From Ezakiella massiliensis (GTDB taxonomy: Bacteria > Bacillota > Clostridia > Tissierellales > Peptoniphilaceae), in contig NZ_LT635475.1 in the NCBI RefSeq assembly GCF_900120165.1, positions 992,001 to 1,056,000 on the forward strand: 64,000 bases of DNA, written 5' to 3'. Made by a program: the position numbers and the translations under genes. Numbering within the stretch: the first letter of the stretch is position 1; each line of letters starts with the position of its first letter. Below, one piece after another: positions 16,564-26,703 of the stretch. The notes beneath the pieces are model-generated. The model searched no databases and was not told the DNA's origin. It saw nothing but the letters and a program-made list of their open reading frames with translations.

Positions 16564-17639
16564 AGAGTCCCTACATCATACTCAACATTTTTATTTTCAG
16601 AAATATTTTTAATTATTCCAAGTTCAATCATTTCTCGAAAAATTACTTCTGAATCAACCAAGTCAAAGGGTCTAATTTTTCTCACATCTAATTTACAATC
16701 GCTTAATAATAACCTTTCTATTGTTTTATACAAAATATATGCAGATATGGTATAACTTTCTGCAGCAGTGATTTCTAATGTTAATGTTCTATCTCTTCCA
16801 CTTTTTTTACCTTCTACTTCAATTTTATATACAGTTCCATCAAAATTCACATCATTTATTAAGTCTAATTTATTTATTAAAATACTATTTGCATCTTTCC
16901 AAGAAATATTCTGATCCGAGATTTCAGAGTAAATATCTCTTAATAATAAGTCCCTCTTTTCATTGTAATATAAGTTATTAAAATAAATTTCATCTATATC
17001 TAAGGAATTTGCAACATCTACTATCTCATTATTAATAAAAGGTTTACAATAAAAATCTCTATCAAAACAATTTAGATGTTTAGTCATACAGCTGTTATTT
17101 ATTTTTATATATTTCCCAAATTTATAATAAGTTGACACAAACCCGTAACCCATATCTGTGCTCATTAATATATCTAATAATCCAGAGGCTGTCACCTCTC
17201 CTCCACAAAAATAAGAAATCTCCATCTTAGAAATTTTATCATAATATTTTTTCTTTACCCAAAAAGGAATAACGCCACTAAATCCAGGACAATCCCCTGC
17301 GGATATTACCACTACAGAATTTATGCTATCTTGTATGTTTTCACAAACAAATTCGTCTCCAAATGCATCTATATATATTTTATTATTTGAAATAATTTTT
17401 TTAGCAATATATTTCCCGTAATAGAACGTCGGACCTATACAATTTATGACTATGTCTACGCTTTTCAAAAAAGATTCAAACTCATAAGCATTATAAATAT
17501 CAAATATAAAATGTCTTTCCAAAGTTTTTTTACCTGATCTACTTGCTTTTACAAAGCTAATGTTATTTCTATCTAAAAAATCACACAATTTAGTACCGAC
17601 CTTGCCATTTGAGCCTAATACACCAATCCTATAGCTCAT
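16560..17639 (-). CDS. Saccharopine-dehydrogenase-like NAD(P)-binding oxidoreductase
   Basis: About 359 residues. The N terminus is a Rossmann fold (YRIGVLGSNGKVGTKLCDFL, a GxxGxxG-type loop) and IVINCIGPTFYYG is typical of saccharopine dehydrogenase-like reductases. The start MSYRIG at 17639 has AGGTGA 8 nt upstream; an earlier GTG at 17651 lies within the preceding gene. In yersiniabactin synthesis a separate reductase (YbtU) converts a thiazoline to a thiazolidine. This protein belongs to a different-looking family but occupies the equivalent place in the locus, so thiazoline reduction is a reasonable guess, not shown. Confidence 0.72.
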   Translation of the reverse strand: MSYRIGVLGSNGKVGTKLCDFLDRNNISFVKASRSGKKTLERHFIFDIYNAYEFESFLKSVDIVINCIGPTFYYGKYIAKKIISNNKIYIDAFGDEFVCENIQDSINSVVVISAGDCPGFSGVIPFWVKKKYYDKISKMEISYFCGGEVTASGLLDILMSTDMGYGFVSTYYKFGKYIKINNSCMTKHLNCFDRDFYCKPFINNEIVDVANSLDIDEIYFNNLYYNEKRDLLLRDIYSEISDQNISWKDANSILINKLDLINDVNFDGTVYKIEVEGKKSGRDRTLTLEITAAESYTISAYILYKTIERLLLSDCKLDVRKIRPFDLVDSEVIFREMIELGIIKNISENKNVEYDVGTL

Positions 17640-17647
17640 AACAACCA

Positions 17648-20329
17648 TCACCTCATTTTCTGTAATAAATTTTCTATAATTTTATTACAATTCTCTTTAT
17701 CCATAACAGTAAAATGGTCTGCATCTATCGTATAATATATTATATTTGTAGTTACTAATTTCTTCCATAAATTTTCGGCATCATTAAATAAACCTTCCCC
17801 TTCCATAAAAAAGTTATCTGTTCTTAAATTTCCATGCACGAATTTCAATACCCCTTCATACGGTGAAGGTTCGTATTCTGATGCAGCTAAAAAATGTTTC
17901 TTAAATATATCAAACTGTTTAGCATATTGAGGGGGAATCAAATTTCCTCCCTCATAATCCATTAACATATTGTATAAATTTTTGTTGATATATTGGGTTT
18001 CTCTTATGCTATTCTCGATACTATTAATTCCATTTATTTCCATGTATTTTACTGCATTTTCTATATCTGACCAATATATATGGTTATCACTTTGCCTATC
18101 TCCAATTACTTCTCTAAAAATTATGCCCATCAGAAAATCAGAATCCAAATATTTTTTTAAGATATTATTTCCAAATAATATCTTCCCTTCATTCAAAAAT
18201 GAACTAATAAGAATTACTTCAGATATATTTATGTCTTTCTTAGATAAGATATTACCTGTTTCTAACGCTAATAATCCACCAACGCAGTGACCTACTAGGA
18301 CTATTTCGTTCTCATTAAATTTTGAAAGTATGGAATCAGAATATTCATTTGCTAAATCTCTATAAAACGATTTATTGTTAAATTTTCTAATATTGTCAAT
18401 TCTAAATCCATATATTGACACATTTCCTTCTTTTTCATTCAAAGCTCTTATGAAATTATTATATACATTAAGCTCTCCTGTTCCATCGTGAAATAATATA
18501 TAAATTCTCCTAGGATTATTGCATTTTGATAATTCAATCATATTATCAACTTCCTCAATTTTATTTTGGATTTCACTGTTATTAAAATTATCTATAAATA
18601 ATGCCAGATCTTTTAAAATGGGATGTTTGAATATTATTTCTGAAAATTCTTTCCATTTTAATTGTTTGGTTTTAGGATATACATTCCATATTTTTGTTAT
18701 CAATTGTGTTATTACTAAAGAGTCGCCACCAACATCAAAAAAACTATCTGTAGATTTAATGTTATCAGATTGTAATATTTCTTCCCATATTTTAATCATT
18801 TGCAGTAATGTTTTTTTATTTACTTCTTCGTGGTTTTTAATAGAAACCGTATCCATAGAATCTTCTTTGTCTATATTATCTACAATCACAATTTTATCAA
18901 TGCAATCATCATCAATAACATCTTTAACAATCTCACTATCTATACAATAGCTTTCACTAAAATTACCAATAAATAACCTTTGTCCTGTAAGTGCTAAATC
19001 ACTATCTTTTTGAGGAAAATCAACCCATATATTAGCTTTACACGTTTTAAACATCGTTTCCCATTGTTCATAAGTAAAAAATACGCCGTTGTTTTTTGCT
19101 CTATCATCGTAGAAGCTTGATAAAGCATCATTAAGCTCTATTGATGTAAGCAAGAATTCAGGTTCGGTTGTTTCATCTATAATTACAAAAATCCCTTTGT
19201 CATTAAGAATGTGATTTATATTTCTCAATACCTCATAACCATTTTTAGAATTATGTAACATATTAGCACATAATATAACGTCAAATTTTTCATCACCAAA
19301 CCCTTGTTTATAAATACTATCATTTATATCATAAATTTTATAATGTACATTTTGAGTGCCATATTTCTCCATAGCTTTATTAAGAAAATAGTAAGATATA
19401 TCTGTATAGTAATATTCGAATTTTTCATTTTTTATTTTATCCATTATATATCTGGTTGTTCCACCTATTCCCGCACCTATTTCTAATATTTTAATAGATT
19501 TTTTCTCATGTGTTTGTATGTACTTATGTACTACATTACCTACTAACTTATTAAAAAGTCTGCTCCCTTTGTTATCGCTGTATAGACCAATTGCACTGTT
19601 TTCTGCTCCTTCTGGAAATAAAATATCTACTGTTTTTATTTTTTTCTGTAAAATATCCAAAAGAGAACGAGAGCATTTATTCATATAATCAAAGAAATCT
19701 TGACCATAATTTATTGTTTCTTCTATTTTCGCAAAATTTTTCCAATAATCTTCATTTATTTTTTCAATATAAGAATAATCTATAAACTTATAGCCCTCAT
19801 CATTCTCAAGTATAATTTTTCGTTCTACAAGAACTTTTAACCACTTCGCAATAAAGTGTTCATAATCAGAATCAATTTCGAGCATGTCGATTATGTCATC
19901 TAAGCTATAATATTTATTATCTCTAAATATTCCTCCATTATAAAAAGTTTTGAACATATCACGTAAAGAAACATCATTTGCATTTTCAACCCACTTTGAT
20001 AGATTACTATCATTTATTAAATCTACATACTCAAGTTCAAACTTTTCAACTTCATTCTTGATATTCTCTTTAATAGCAACAAAATTTTCTTCTCTGTTAG
20101 ATAATGGGGTAATCTCAACCAAAGCATCATTATTTATGATTTTCATCCTTTTTATTCTGCTTTTTTCTTTTAGATATTCTACCAATTCATCTCGATTATT
20201 AAGTATTTCATTTTTTAATTCTTCATTCATAGCTCCTACAGGCGATTTATATGCTATTTTCCCTCCTTTCTCCCAAATTAATATGCCTTTTTCATTAAGA
20301 GAATTAATTAAATTTTTTATATTTTTCAT
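17648..20329 (-). CDS. NRPS: docking domain, methyltransferase, PCP, thioesterase
   Basis: 893 residues. Residues 1-55 form a TubC-like N-terminal docking domain (LINSLNEKGILIWEKGGKIAYKSP). A methyltransferase domain follows: LFPEGAENSAIGLY leads into the SAM motif LEIGAGIGGTTRYI at about 280. The PCP phosphopantetheine serine is in FFDVGGDSLVI at about 535. The thioesterase has GHCVGGLLALE at about 681, so the nucleophile is Cys rather than Ser, and a final DADHFTVMD. This matches the C-terminal MT-PCP-TE end of yersiniabactin HMWP1. It would receive the chain from Cy2 of the upstream NRPS (TAATG coupling), methylate a thiazoline and release the product. There is no condensation or adenylation domain, so its PCP must be loaded with Cys by the upstream A domain. 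Confidence 0.9.
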   Translation of the reverse strand: MKNIKNLINSLNEKGILIWEKGGKIAYKSPVGAMNEELKNEILNNRDELVEYLKEKSRIKRMKIINNDALVEITPLSNREENFVAIKENIKNEVEKFELEYVDLINDSNLSKWVENANDVSLRDMFKTFYNGGIFRDNKYYSLDDIIDMLEIDSDYEHFIAKWLKVLVERKIILENDEGYKFIDYSYIEKINEDYWKNFAKIEETINYGQDFFDYMNKCSRSLLDILQKKIKTVDILFPEGAENSAIGLYSDNKGSRLFNKLVGNVVHKYIQTHEKKSIKILEIGAGIGGTTRYIMDKIKNEKFEYYYTDISYYFLNKAMEKYGTQNVHYKIYDINDSIYKQGFGDEKFDVILCANMLHNSKNGYEVLRNINHILNDKGIFVIIDETTEPEFLLTSIELNDALSSFYDDRAKNNGVFFTYEQWETMFKTCKANIWVDFPQKDSDLALTGQRLFIGNFSESYCIDSEIVKDVIDDDCIDKIVIVDNIDKEDSMDTVSIKNHEEVNKKTLLQMIKIWEEILQSDNIKSTDSFFDVGGDSLVITQLITKIWNVYPKTKQLKWKEFSEIIFKHPILKDLALFIDNFNNSEIQNKIEEVDNMIELSKCNNPRRIYILFHDGTGELNVYNNFIRALNEKEGNVSIYGFRIDNIRKFNNKSFYRDLANEYSDSILSKFNENEIVLVGHCVGGLLALETGNILSKKDINISEVILISSFLNEGKILFGNNILKKYLDSDFLMGIIFREVIGDRQSDNHIYWSDIENAVKYMEINGINSIENSIRETQYINKNLYNMLMDYEGGNLIPPQYAKQFDIFKKHFLAASEYEPSPYEGVLKFVHGNLRTDNFFMEGEGLFNDAENLWKKLVTTNIIYYTIDADHFTVMDKENCNKIIENLLQKMR

Positions 20330-23300
20330 TAAAGTATCCCTTCCTCATAAAAATTTCCATTTTGAATAATATCACTGTTTTCTAAGAACGATTCATTTTC
20401 TATAACTTCTAATAATATGTGTTCAAAAATTTCAAATTTTTCTTTTATTTCTTTTTCATCGAATACATTTTCTAAATAATCCCAATTAATTATATATTGT
20501 CCATTTACCAAACTAACCTGTAAATCAAGATACACCCCTGGTGTCTGAGTTAAAATATTTTTAATTTTACCTATATTATTCATATTAATATCGATATCAA
20601 GCCCGATCGTATTAGTGTATACTATCGGCATATTTACATATGTTTTTCTATTTTGTTTCTTTAGCTCTCTCAATACTTGAGTCCCTTCAAAAGACATATG
20701 TTGAAGGTCTTCAAATAAATTGTTTTGTATCTTAATCATTCTTTCATATAGCGATTCATTAACATTGTAATTTATAGTATGAAGTATATTTGATGTATAG
20801 TCCGCAATTTCCCCAAAATAATCATATATATCTTTTCGATTATTTATGACAATCACATTTATTGTATAATTTGTAGACTGACTCCAATAATGCATAATTT
20901 CTGAAAAAACCGATAAAATAATATTTGATGTAGTTACTTTATATTTACCAGAAATATATAATAATCCCTTAACTTGTTCTTCTTTTAATGTTATTGTAAG
21001 TCTTTTAACTTTCCCAGAAGTTTCTTCTATTTCTAAATTATTTTTTATTTTTAATAAATTTGGTGCTGGAAAGATTTTACTAATCTTATTTTCCCAATAT
21101 AATTTATCTAATTCTAACTTATCGCTATTTATTTGAATCATTGTTCCTCTGTCCAAACTAATATTCTCTATATCTAAATTATTATACAATAAGTTCAATT
21201 CATTGAGTAAATACATAATACTTGGTGCATCAAAAAATACATTATCAAAACAAATATGCAAAATCGCTATATTTATATCTATATTCGTTATTTCAACTTT
21301 AAGAGGAGCAAACAGCTGTTCCTTATCAATTGAATAAATAATTCTATTTCTTATATCTTCAATAAGTTTTTCTTTCATTTTAGATGAATAATCACATAAG
21401 TCATTATATTTTACTTCAACATGATCTCTATTTGAATTTTCAAAATACTCACCGTCATCACTAATAACATTTCTAAATATCTTATATTTACTAATTATTT
21501 TATTTATTGCATCATTTATTTTTAAAACATCTAATTTAATGCACTCCAACTCAATATAGAAATTTGCATTTTGTCTTACTAAATTCCCATATCCAATTCT
21601 ATTTACCCAATATGAATGTTGCAATTCTGTTAAAGGCATTTTTTCTTCATTTAATTCTAGAAAATCCTGCTCATAATTTTCATATGAATTCATTTCATTC
21701 TGCATTGTATCACATATCTGAATAATAGAATTACTTTCAAATATGTCTTTTATGTTTAGACTTGTATTATATTTTGAATTTAATTTAAATAGTATATTTA
21801 GTGCTATTAACGAATCCCCTCCATTTTCAAAAAAGTTTGCATTTATATCATAATGCGAATTTTTAGTAACTTCCTTAAATATTTCGACTACATCTTTTAA
21901 GAATCTCTTTTTAGAATGCTCATAAGGATTTCTTTTGCAGGTAACATTTATTTCTTCTACCATTTTCATCAATTTTTTAATATCTATTTTCCCGTTTTTA
22001 TTTGTCGGAAAATTGTTTATATAAAGAAATTTATCTGGAATCATATATTTAGGAATGATACTCCTAAGTAGTTCTCTGTAATTTGATTCTAATTTTCTGT
22101 AATTTGATTCAACATCATTTCTTATAACAAATGCATATAAACTATTCTTTTTATCATTAGCTATAACTTTTACATTTTTAATTTTCAACTTACTTCTAAT
22201 AGCTTCTTCAATTTCTCCAAGCTCAATTCGATGCCCTTTTATCTTTACCTGTGTATCTTTTCTACCTAAAAATTCGATTGTTCCGTCATCCCATGTTCTT
22301 CCACTGTCACCAGTTCTATACCATCTAATCCCGCCTTCTTCAAAATATTTTTTCTTGGTTAAATCTTCATCGCCATGGTAACGTTTAGCTACTCCAACTC
22401 CACCAATTAAAAGTTCACCTTTTACATAGTTGGGGCAAATTCTGCCCATCTCATCTACTACCCTATAGACTTGGTTTTTAAGTGGTCTTCCATATGGAAT
22501 TGATATCCAGTCTTTTGGTATTTCCCTTGGTACATTTAAATAATTTGACCAGATAGATGCTTCTGTTGCTCCACCCATAGCAACAACTATAGAATTTTCT
22601 TTTCCGCTTATCTTATAAAATCTTCCTGGTAGTTCTTTTGCTATCCAATCTCCTGATAACATAACAATTCTAAGTGGTAAGTTTTTCTTTTCACCCTCTG
22701 CCATAGTTACGAGCATGTCAAAAAGTATAGGTACAGAGTCCCACACACTTACATTATATTTTTCAATAATTCTAATCCATTCATCAGGATTACGATAATT
22801 ATCTTCATTAGTTGTTATTAGAGTTCCACCTACACAAAGTATTCCGAAAATATCATATACTGATAAGTCAAAGTCTATTGCTGACACCATAAGTAACGTA
22901 TCGTTTGAATTAATAGAATATTTTTCATTTAAATCATTAATAGTATTAATGGCACTTGTGTGCATGATCTCAACACCCTTTGGCACTCCTGTAGTACCTG
23001 ATGTCATTATTATATAGGCTGAGTCAAAAGGGCTTACTTCTATAGGCTTATCAAGACCTAAGGATTTGTCTATAGCTTTGTCTAAGTCAATTAAAAAAAC
23101 GTCTCCCGTATCTAGTTTGTAATTTTCTATTGTTTTATTGTCACTGATGACAAACTTTATGCCAATTTGTTCGTATATTTTACTTCGTCTTTCGCTAGGT
23201 TGATTTATTCCAACAACAACATATGCCGCTCCAGAAAATAGTATTCCAAATATAGCGTAAATTTGTTTGCTCGATCTTGGGAGAGTAATGCCTACATATT

Positions 23301-25104
23301 CTCCTTTTTTTATTCTATTTTCCTTTAAAAATCCAGCTATTTTTAAGGATTTTTCATATAAGTCTATATAAGATATTTCTTCTTTAGTTTCTGAATCTAT
23401 AATTGCAATTTTTTCTGGATTTTCTTTTACATTTTTTATAAATCCATCATATAATCTCTCATCAAGAAAGTTTAACGGAAGAATTGATTTAAGCTCTTTT
23501 TCTCTTGCTAGTTTTTGATTTTCTGATAGTACATCAAATTTGCTTTCCCAATTTTCCTTTTCTGTTAGTCTTAAAAGTTGTTCTTCTAAAGAATTTAACA
23601 TGTCATCTAACATTTTTTCAGGGAAAAGTTCATCTACACTATCCCAACATAATACTAAATCTCCATCTTTTATATAAGATTGGAAATCTAACCATACTCC
23701 TGGAGTTTGTGAAACCATATATGTAATTTTGCCCAAAGCTTTCCTTGAAATTTCAGTCTCTAGTGGATAGTCTATGTTGCACGCAAAAACTACAGGTGAA
23801 ACATTAAGACTTGTACCCTGTGATTTCGATATATCTCTTTGAACTTGTACTCCACTATAAGATGAATGACTAGCATTGTCTATAAAGGTTTCGCTTATTC
23901 TATTCAAAGTTTCTAGGAAAGAAGTATCATTTTTTCTTTCATGTTCTACTAATAAGATATTTGTAAAGTCTGCCACCATATCTTTCAGGTTTTCGTTTGA
24001 AATATCTCTATTAAATAATGGTAAATTTATAAAAAACTTATCTTGGTTAGTCCATCTTTCTAGAATTAAAGCATACGCAGTTAATAAAACCATTGATGGC
24101 GTAGATTTATAGCTTGCTGCAAGTTCTTTTATTTTGCTCCATTTATCTTTTTCAATAACTCGTTTTCTTCTAGTAAATCTCGTTTCTTTAATTTGTTCAG
24201 GAGCTTTCTTTAATGGTAAATTGGGTCTTTCTATCTCAAATGAGTCTATTTTTTCTTTCCAAAACTCTTGATCTTTTTTATAAATTTCAGAGTCTACTTC
24301 AAGATTATTTATATAGTCTTTAAAGGTATAACTGTTTAGATTGTCTAATTCTTTTCCTAAATACAATTCTCCTAATTCTTTTAAAATAAGGCTCAAACTC
24401 ATTACATCAGCAACTAACAAATCCAAATCAAAGAAAATTTTATTTCTATTATGTGATAGATTTGCAAGTTTTAATTCTGCTACTTCTCCTATTTCTACTC
24501 TAAATTTTCTATGCGATAAATTTTCTCGTATTTCATCTAATCTAATTTTTCTTTCTTTTTCATCTAAATTAGATAAGTCAAAAACTTCAATTTCTTCACT
24601 AAAAGGTTTATCTAATATTTCTTGCTTTCCATCTTCTGTGAATCTTGCTCTGAGCATTGGATGTCTATATTGAAGTTTATTCCACGCATCATTCAATCTT
24701 TTATAATCTATATCTTTTCCATCTATTTCAATATAGGCATGACAACCCACTCCACCTAGAGTTTGATCATCACTTCTGCCTATAAAATAAGAATATTGAA
24801 CATCTGTAAGATTGAATGAATCTTTGCCATCATTTGATTTCTTATTATCTTTTGAATGTTTCTTAATAATTTTTGAATTAGCTACTAGGTCAAACCATGA
24901 ATTAAGTGTAGGCTTCTCAATGAGCTTTGCGAAGGATATTCTAAGTCCTTCTTTTTTAAGAATTCCTGAAAGTTGCATTACTTGCATGGAACTTAAGCCT
25001 TTTTCTATTAAATTGTCATTTTCTTTTATGTCTGATTTCTTCAAGGTATCTTTTAACCATTTTTCAATTATTAGTTTAATTTCTTTTCTCGCATCAAATT
25101 CCAT
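20329..25104 (-). CDS. NRPS: ArCP-Cy-A(Cys)-PCP-Cy, HMWP2-like
   Basis: 1591 residues. The aryl carrier protein has its Ser in GLSSMQVMQL at about 40. Cy1 has the cyclisation motif DLLVADVMS at about 228. The A domain has IIMTSGTTGVPKG at about 705; FDLSVYDIFG, SVWDSVP, LSGDW and ASIWSN resemble the cysteine code of HMWP2, with Asp where Asn is usual. The PCP Ser is in NGGDSLIAL at about 1098. Cy2 has DNVFFDAPS at about 1288. Both Cy motifs (DxxxxDxxS) are intact. The enzyme should load salicylate on ArCP, condense and cyclise it with Cys, and pass it to a second Cys on the next protein. The ATG follows AAGGAGC. A 21-bp tandem duplication (22075-22110) gives ESNYRKL/ESNYREL in the A-domain tail. 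Confidence 0.93.
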   Translation of the reverse strand: MEFDARKEIKLIIEKWLKDTLKKSDIKENDNLIEKGLSSMQVMQLSGILKKEGLRISFAKLIEKPTLNSWFDLVANSKIIKKHSKDNKKSNDGKDSFNLTDVQYSYFIGRSDDQTLGGVGCHAYIEIDGKDIDYKRLNDAWNKLQYRHPMLRARFTEDGKQEILDKPFSEEIEVFDLSNLDEKERKIRLDEIRENLSHRKFRVEIGEVAELKLANLSHNRNKIFFDLDLLVADVMSLSLILKELGELYLGKELDNLNSYTFKDYINNLEVDSEIYKKDQEFWKEKIDSFEIERPNLPLKKAPEQIKETRFTRRKRVIEKDKWSKIKELAASYKSTPSMVLLTAYALILERWTNQDKFFINLPLFNRDISNENLKDMVADFTNILLVEHERKNDTSFLETLNRISETFIDNASHSSYSGVQVQRDISKSQGTSLNVSPVVFACNIDYPLETEISRKALGKITYMVSQTPGVWLDFQSYIKDGDLVLCWDSVDELFPEKMLDDMLNSLEEQLLRLTEKENWESKFDVLSENQKLAREKELKSILPLNFLDERLYDGFIKNVKENPEKIAIIDSETKEEISYIDLYEKSLKIAGFLKENRIKKGEYVGITLPRSSKQIYAIFGILFSGAAYVVVGINQPSERRSKIYEQIGIKFVISDNKTIENYKLDTGDVFLIDLDKAIDKSLGLDKPIEVSPFDSAYIIMTSGTTGVPKGVEIMHTSAINTINDLNEKYSINSNDTLLMVSAIDFDLSVYDIFGILCVGGTLITTNEDNYRNPDEWIRIIEKYNVSVWDSVPILFDMLVTMAEGEKKNLPLRIVMLSGDWIAKELPGRFYKISGKENSIVVAMGGATEASIWSNYLNVPREIPKDWISIPYGRPLKNQVYRVVDEMGRICPNYVKGELLIGGVGVAKRYHGDEDLTKKKYFEEGGIRWYRTGDSGRTWDDGTIEFLGRKDTQVKIKGHRIELGEIEEAIRSKLKIKNVKVIANDKKNSLYAFVIRNDVESNYRKLESNYRELLRSIIPKYMIPDKFLYINNFPTNKNGKIDIKKLMKMVEEINVTCKRNPYEHSKKRFLKDVVEIFKEVTKNSHYDINANFFENGGDSLIALNILFKLNSKYNTSLNIKDIFESNSIIQICDTMQNEMNSYENYEQDFLELNEEKMPLTELQHSYWVNRIGYGNLVRQNANFYIELECIKLDVLKINDAINKIISKYKIFRNVISDDGEYFENSNRDHVEVKYNDLCDYSSKMKEKLIEDIRNRIIYSIDKEQLFAPLKVEITNIDINIAILHICFDNVFFDAPSIMYLLNELNLLYNNLDIENISLDRGTMIQINSDKLELDKLYWENKISKIFPAPNLLKIKNNLEIEETSGKVKRLTITLKEEQVKGLLYISGKYKVTTSNIILSVFSEIMHYWSQSTNYTINVIVINNRKDIYDYFGEIADYTSNILHTINYNVNESLYERMIKIQNNLFEDLQHMSFEGTQVLRELKKQNRKTYVNMPIVYTNTIGLDIDINMNNIGKIKNILTQTPGVYLDLQVSLVNGQYIINWDYLENVFDEKEIKEKFEIFEHILLEVIENESFLENSDIIQNGNFYEEGIL

Positions 25105-25116
25105 GTTCTGCTCCTT

Positions 25117-26703
25117 TCACTCTATTCTTTTTAATTTATTTCTATCAATTTTCCCCAAAGCAGTTAGCGGCCATGAATCTATATATTTTATAGAATCTGG
25201 CAATTTAAATTCCGCTACATTCTTATTTGCTAGAAATGTCCTGATATCTTCTAATGAGAGTTCGTCCTTCTCATCTTTTAATATGAACACTCCTATTTTT
25301 TCTCCCAAAAGTTCATCAGGTACTCCTACAACTTGAACATCTCCTATATTCTCATTAGATAGTAAAATATCTTCAATTTCAGAAGGCGTAATCTTTTCTC
25401 CAGCCCTATTTATTGTTTCTGAAATTCTTCCCACTACCTGATAGTTTTCATCTTTTAGTTTTCTTGCCTTATCTCCAGTTTTAAAATATAAATCTTTGTC
25501 TATACATCTTTTATTTACTTCTGGAAGCTTATAATAGCCATAAATTGTGTACGAACCTCTGACTATAAGTTCTCCGTACTCTTCATCTTTGACTTCTTCT
25601 CCGTCTTCATCAACTATTAACAATTCATCAAACTCACTTATAGGCTTCCCTTGAGTTGTAAATATAGTTTTACTATCATCATCTAAAGAAGTTGTCATAA
25701 TCAGACCTTCAGCTATTCCAAAAATTTGTTGTAGTTTGCAACCAAATTCTTTTTCTATCTTTTCAGCAAGTTTTTCTTCTAAAACTGATCCTCCAACTTG
25801 AAGAACCTTTAATGAAGATATGTCGTAATCATCTTCCTTTATAAAATCTATACATATATTTGCCATAGCAGGAACTAAGCCCGTTATCGTAACCTCCTCT
25901 TCCTCAATTAAAGGCAAAATTTCATCTGGACTTGTTACTGGGCATAGAACAACTTTGCCGCCTATAAAAAATGTTCCTAATATCCCTGGGCAACATAAAG
26001 GAAAGTTGTGAGCAATAGGAAGAGAAGCTAGATAAATACTGTCTTGATCCATTTTACATCTCTTTGCAGTTTCTTTCGCTACATAGATATAATCGCAGTG
26101 TCTCCTTGGTATCAATTTGGGTATACCAGTTGTGCCTCCTGATAAAAGTAATAATCCTATCTCTTTATAATTGATCTCTATTTGTTGAGATAAATAATCT
26201 TTATCATCAAGATTGTAAAAAATTTTATATCCTTGATTATCTCCAAGAATATAAACTTCAAAATCTATATTTAATTCTTCCTTTACTTCTCTTATCATAT
26301 CAACATATGAAAAGCCAAGATATTTATCCTTAGCTATATATGCTTTTGCCCCTGATTTTTCTAATATTCCCTTTATTTCATTTTTCCTATGAGCTGGAAG
26401 TGATAATACTGGAATCACACCAATCTTAAACATGGCAAAAAGGATAATAACAAATTCGTGACAATTAGGAAGTTGAAGAACGATTCTATCTCCCTTTTTA
26501 AATCCAGCTTTCAATAAACCATTGGCATAATGGCAAGCTTTTCTATTTAATTCTTGATATTAAAGTTCAACATCTCCATCTACTAAGGCAATTTTATCCC
26601 CATATTTTTTAGCACAATCTTCAATAAATTCTCCTAAGGTTATATGCGGCCACACTTGTTCATCATAAATTTTTTCTAATTTTTCTTTTAATTCAATGTT
26701 CAT
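25117..26703 (-). pseudogene. Salicylate-AMP ligase interrupted by an in-frame TAA
   Basis: The full frame starts at ATG 26703 (overlapping the PPTase stop as TAATG) with MNIELKEKLEKIYDEQVWP and continues to codon 47. Codon 48 (26562-26560) is TAA, in the context GDVEL-stop-YQELN where the family has L-T/S-Y. Downstream the remaining 465 residues from a non-start TTG at 26514 are intact. Motifs include LLSGGTTGIPKLIPRRH, the hinge YFKTGDKA and the C-terminal LGKIDRNKLK. In LPIAHNFPLCCPG the residue after PLC is Cys; salicylate-activating enzymes (YbtE, PchD, MbtA) have Cys where 2,3-DHB enzymes have Ser. It would load ArCP with salicylate. A single substitution (TCA to TAA) explains the break. 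Sequencing error or readthrough remain possible. Confidence 0.85.

Noticed and set aside
22075..22110. 21-bp tandem duplication in the NRPS A domain as a functional repeat
   Set aside because: It keeps the frame and only duplicates a seven-residue segment (ESNYRKL/ESNYREL) in a surface-like linker; most simply replication slippage.
25117..26514. Complete AMP ligase starting at TTG 26514
   Set aside because: No ribosome binding site; the residues upstream (to ATG 26703) clearly belong to the family and are in the same frame apart from the TAA.
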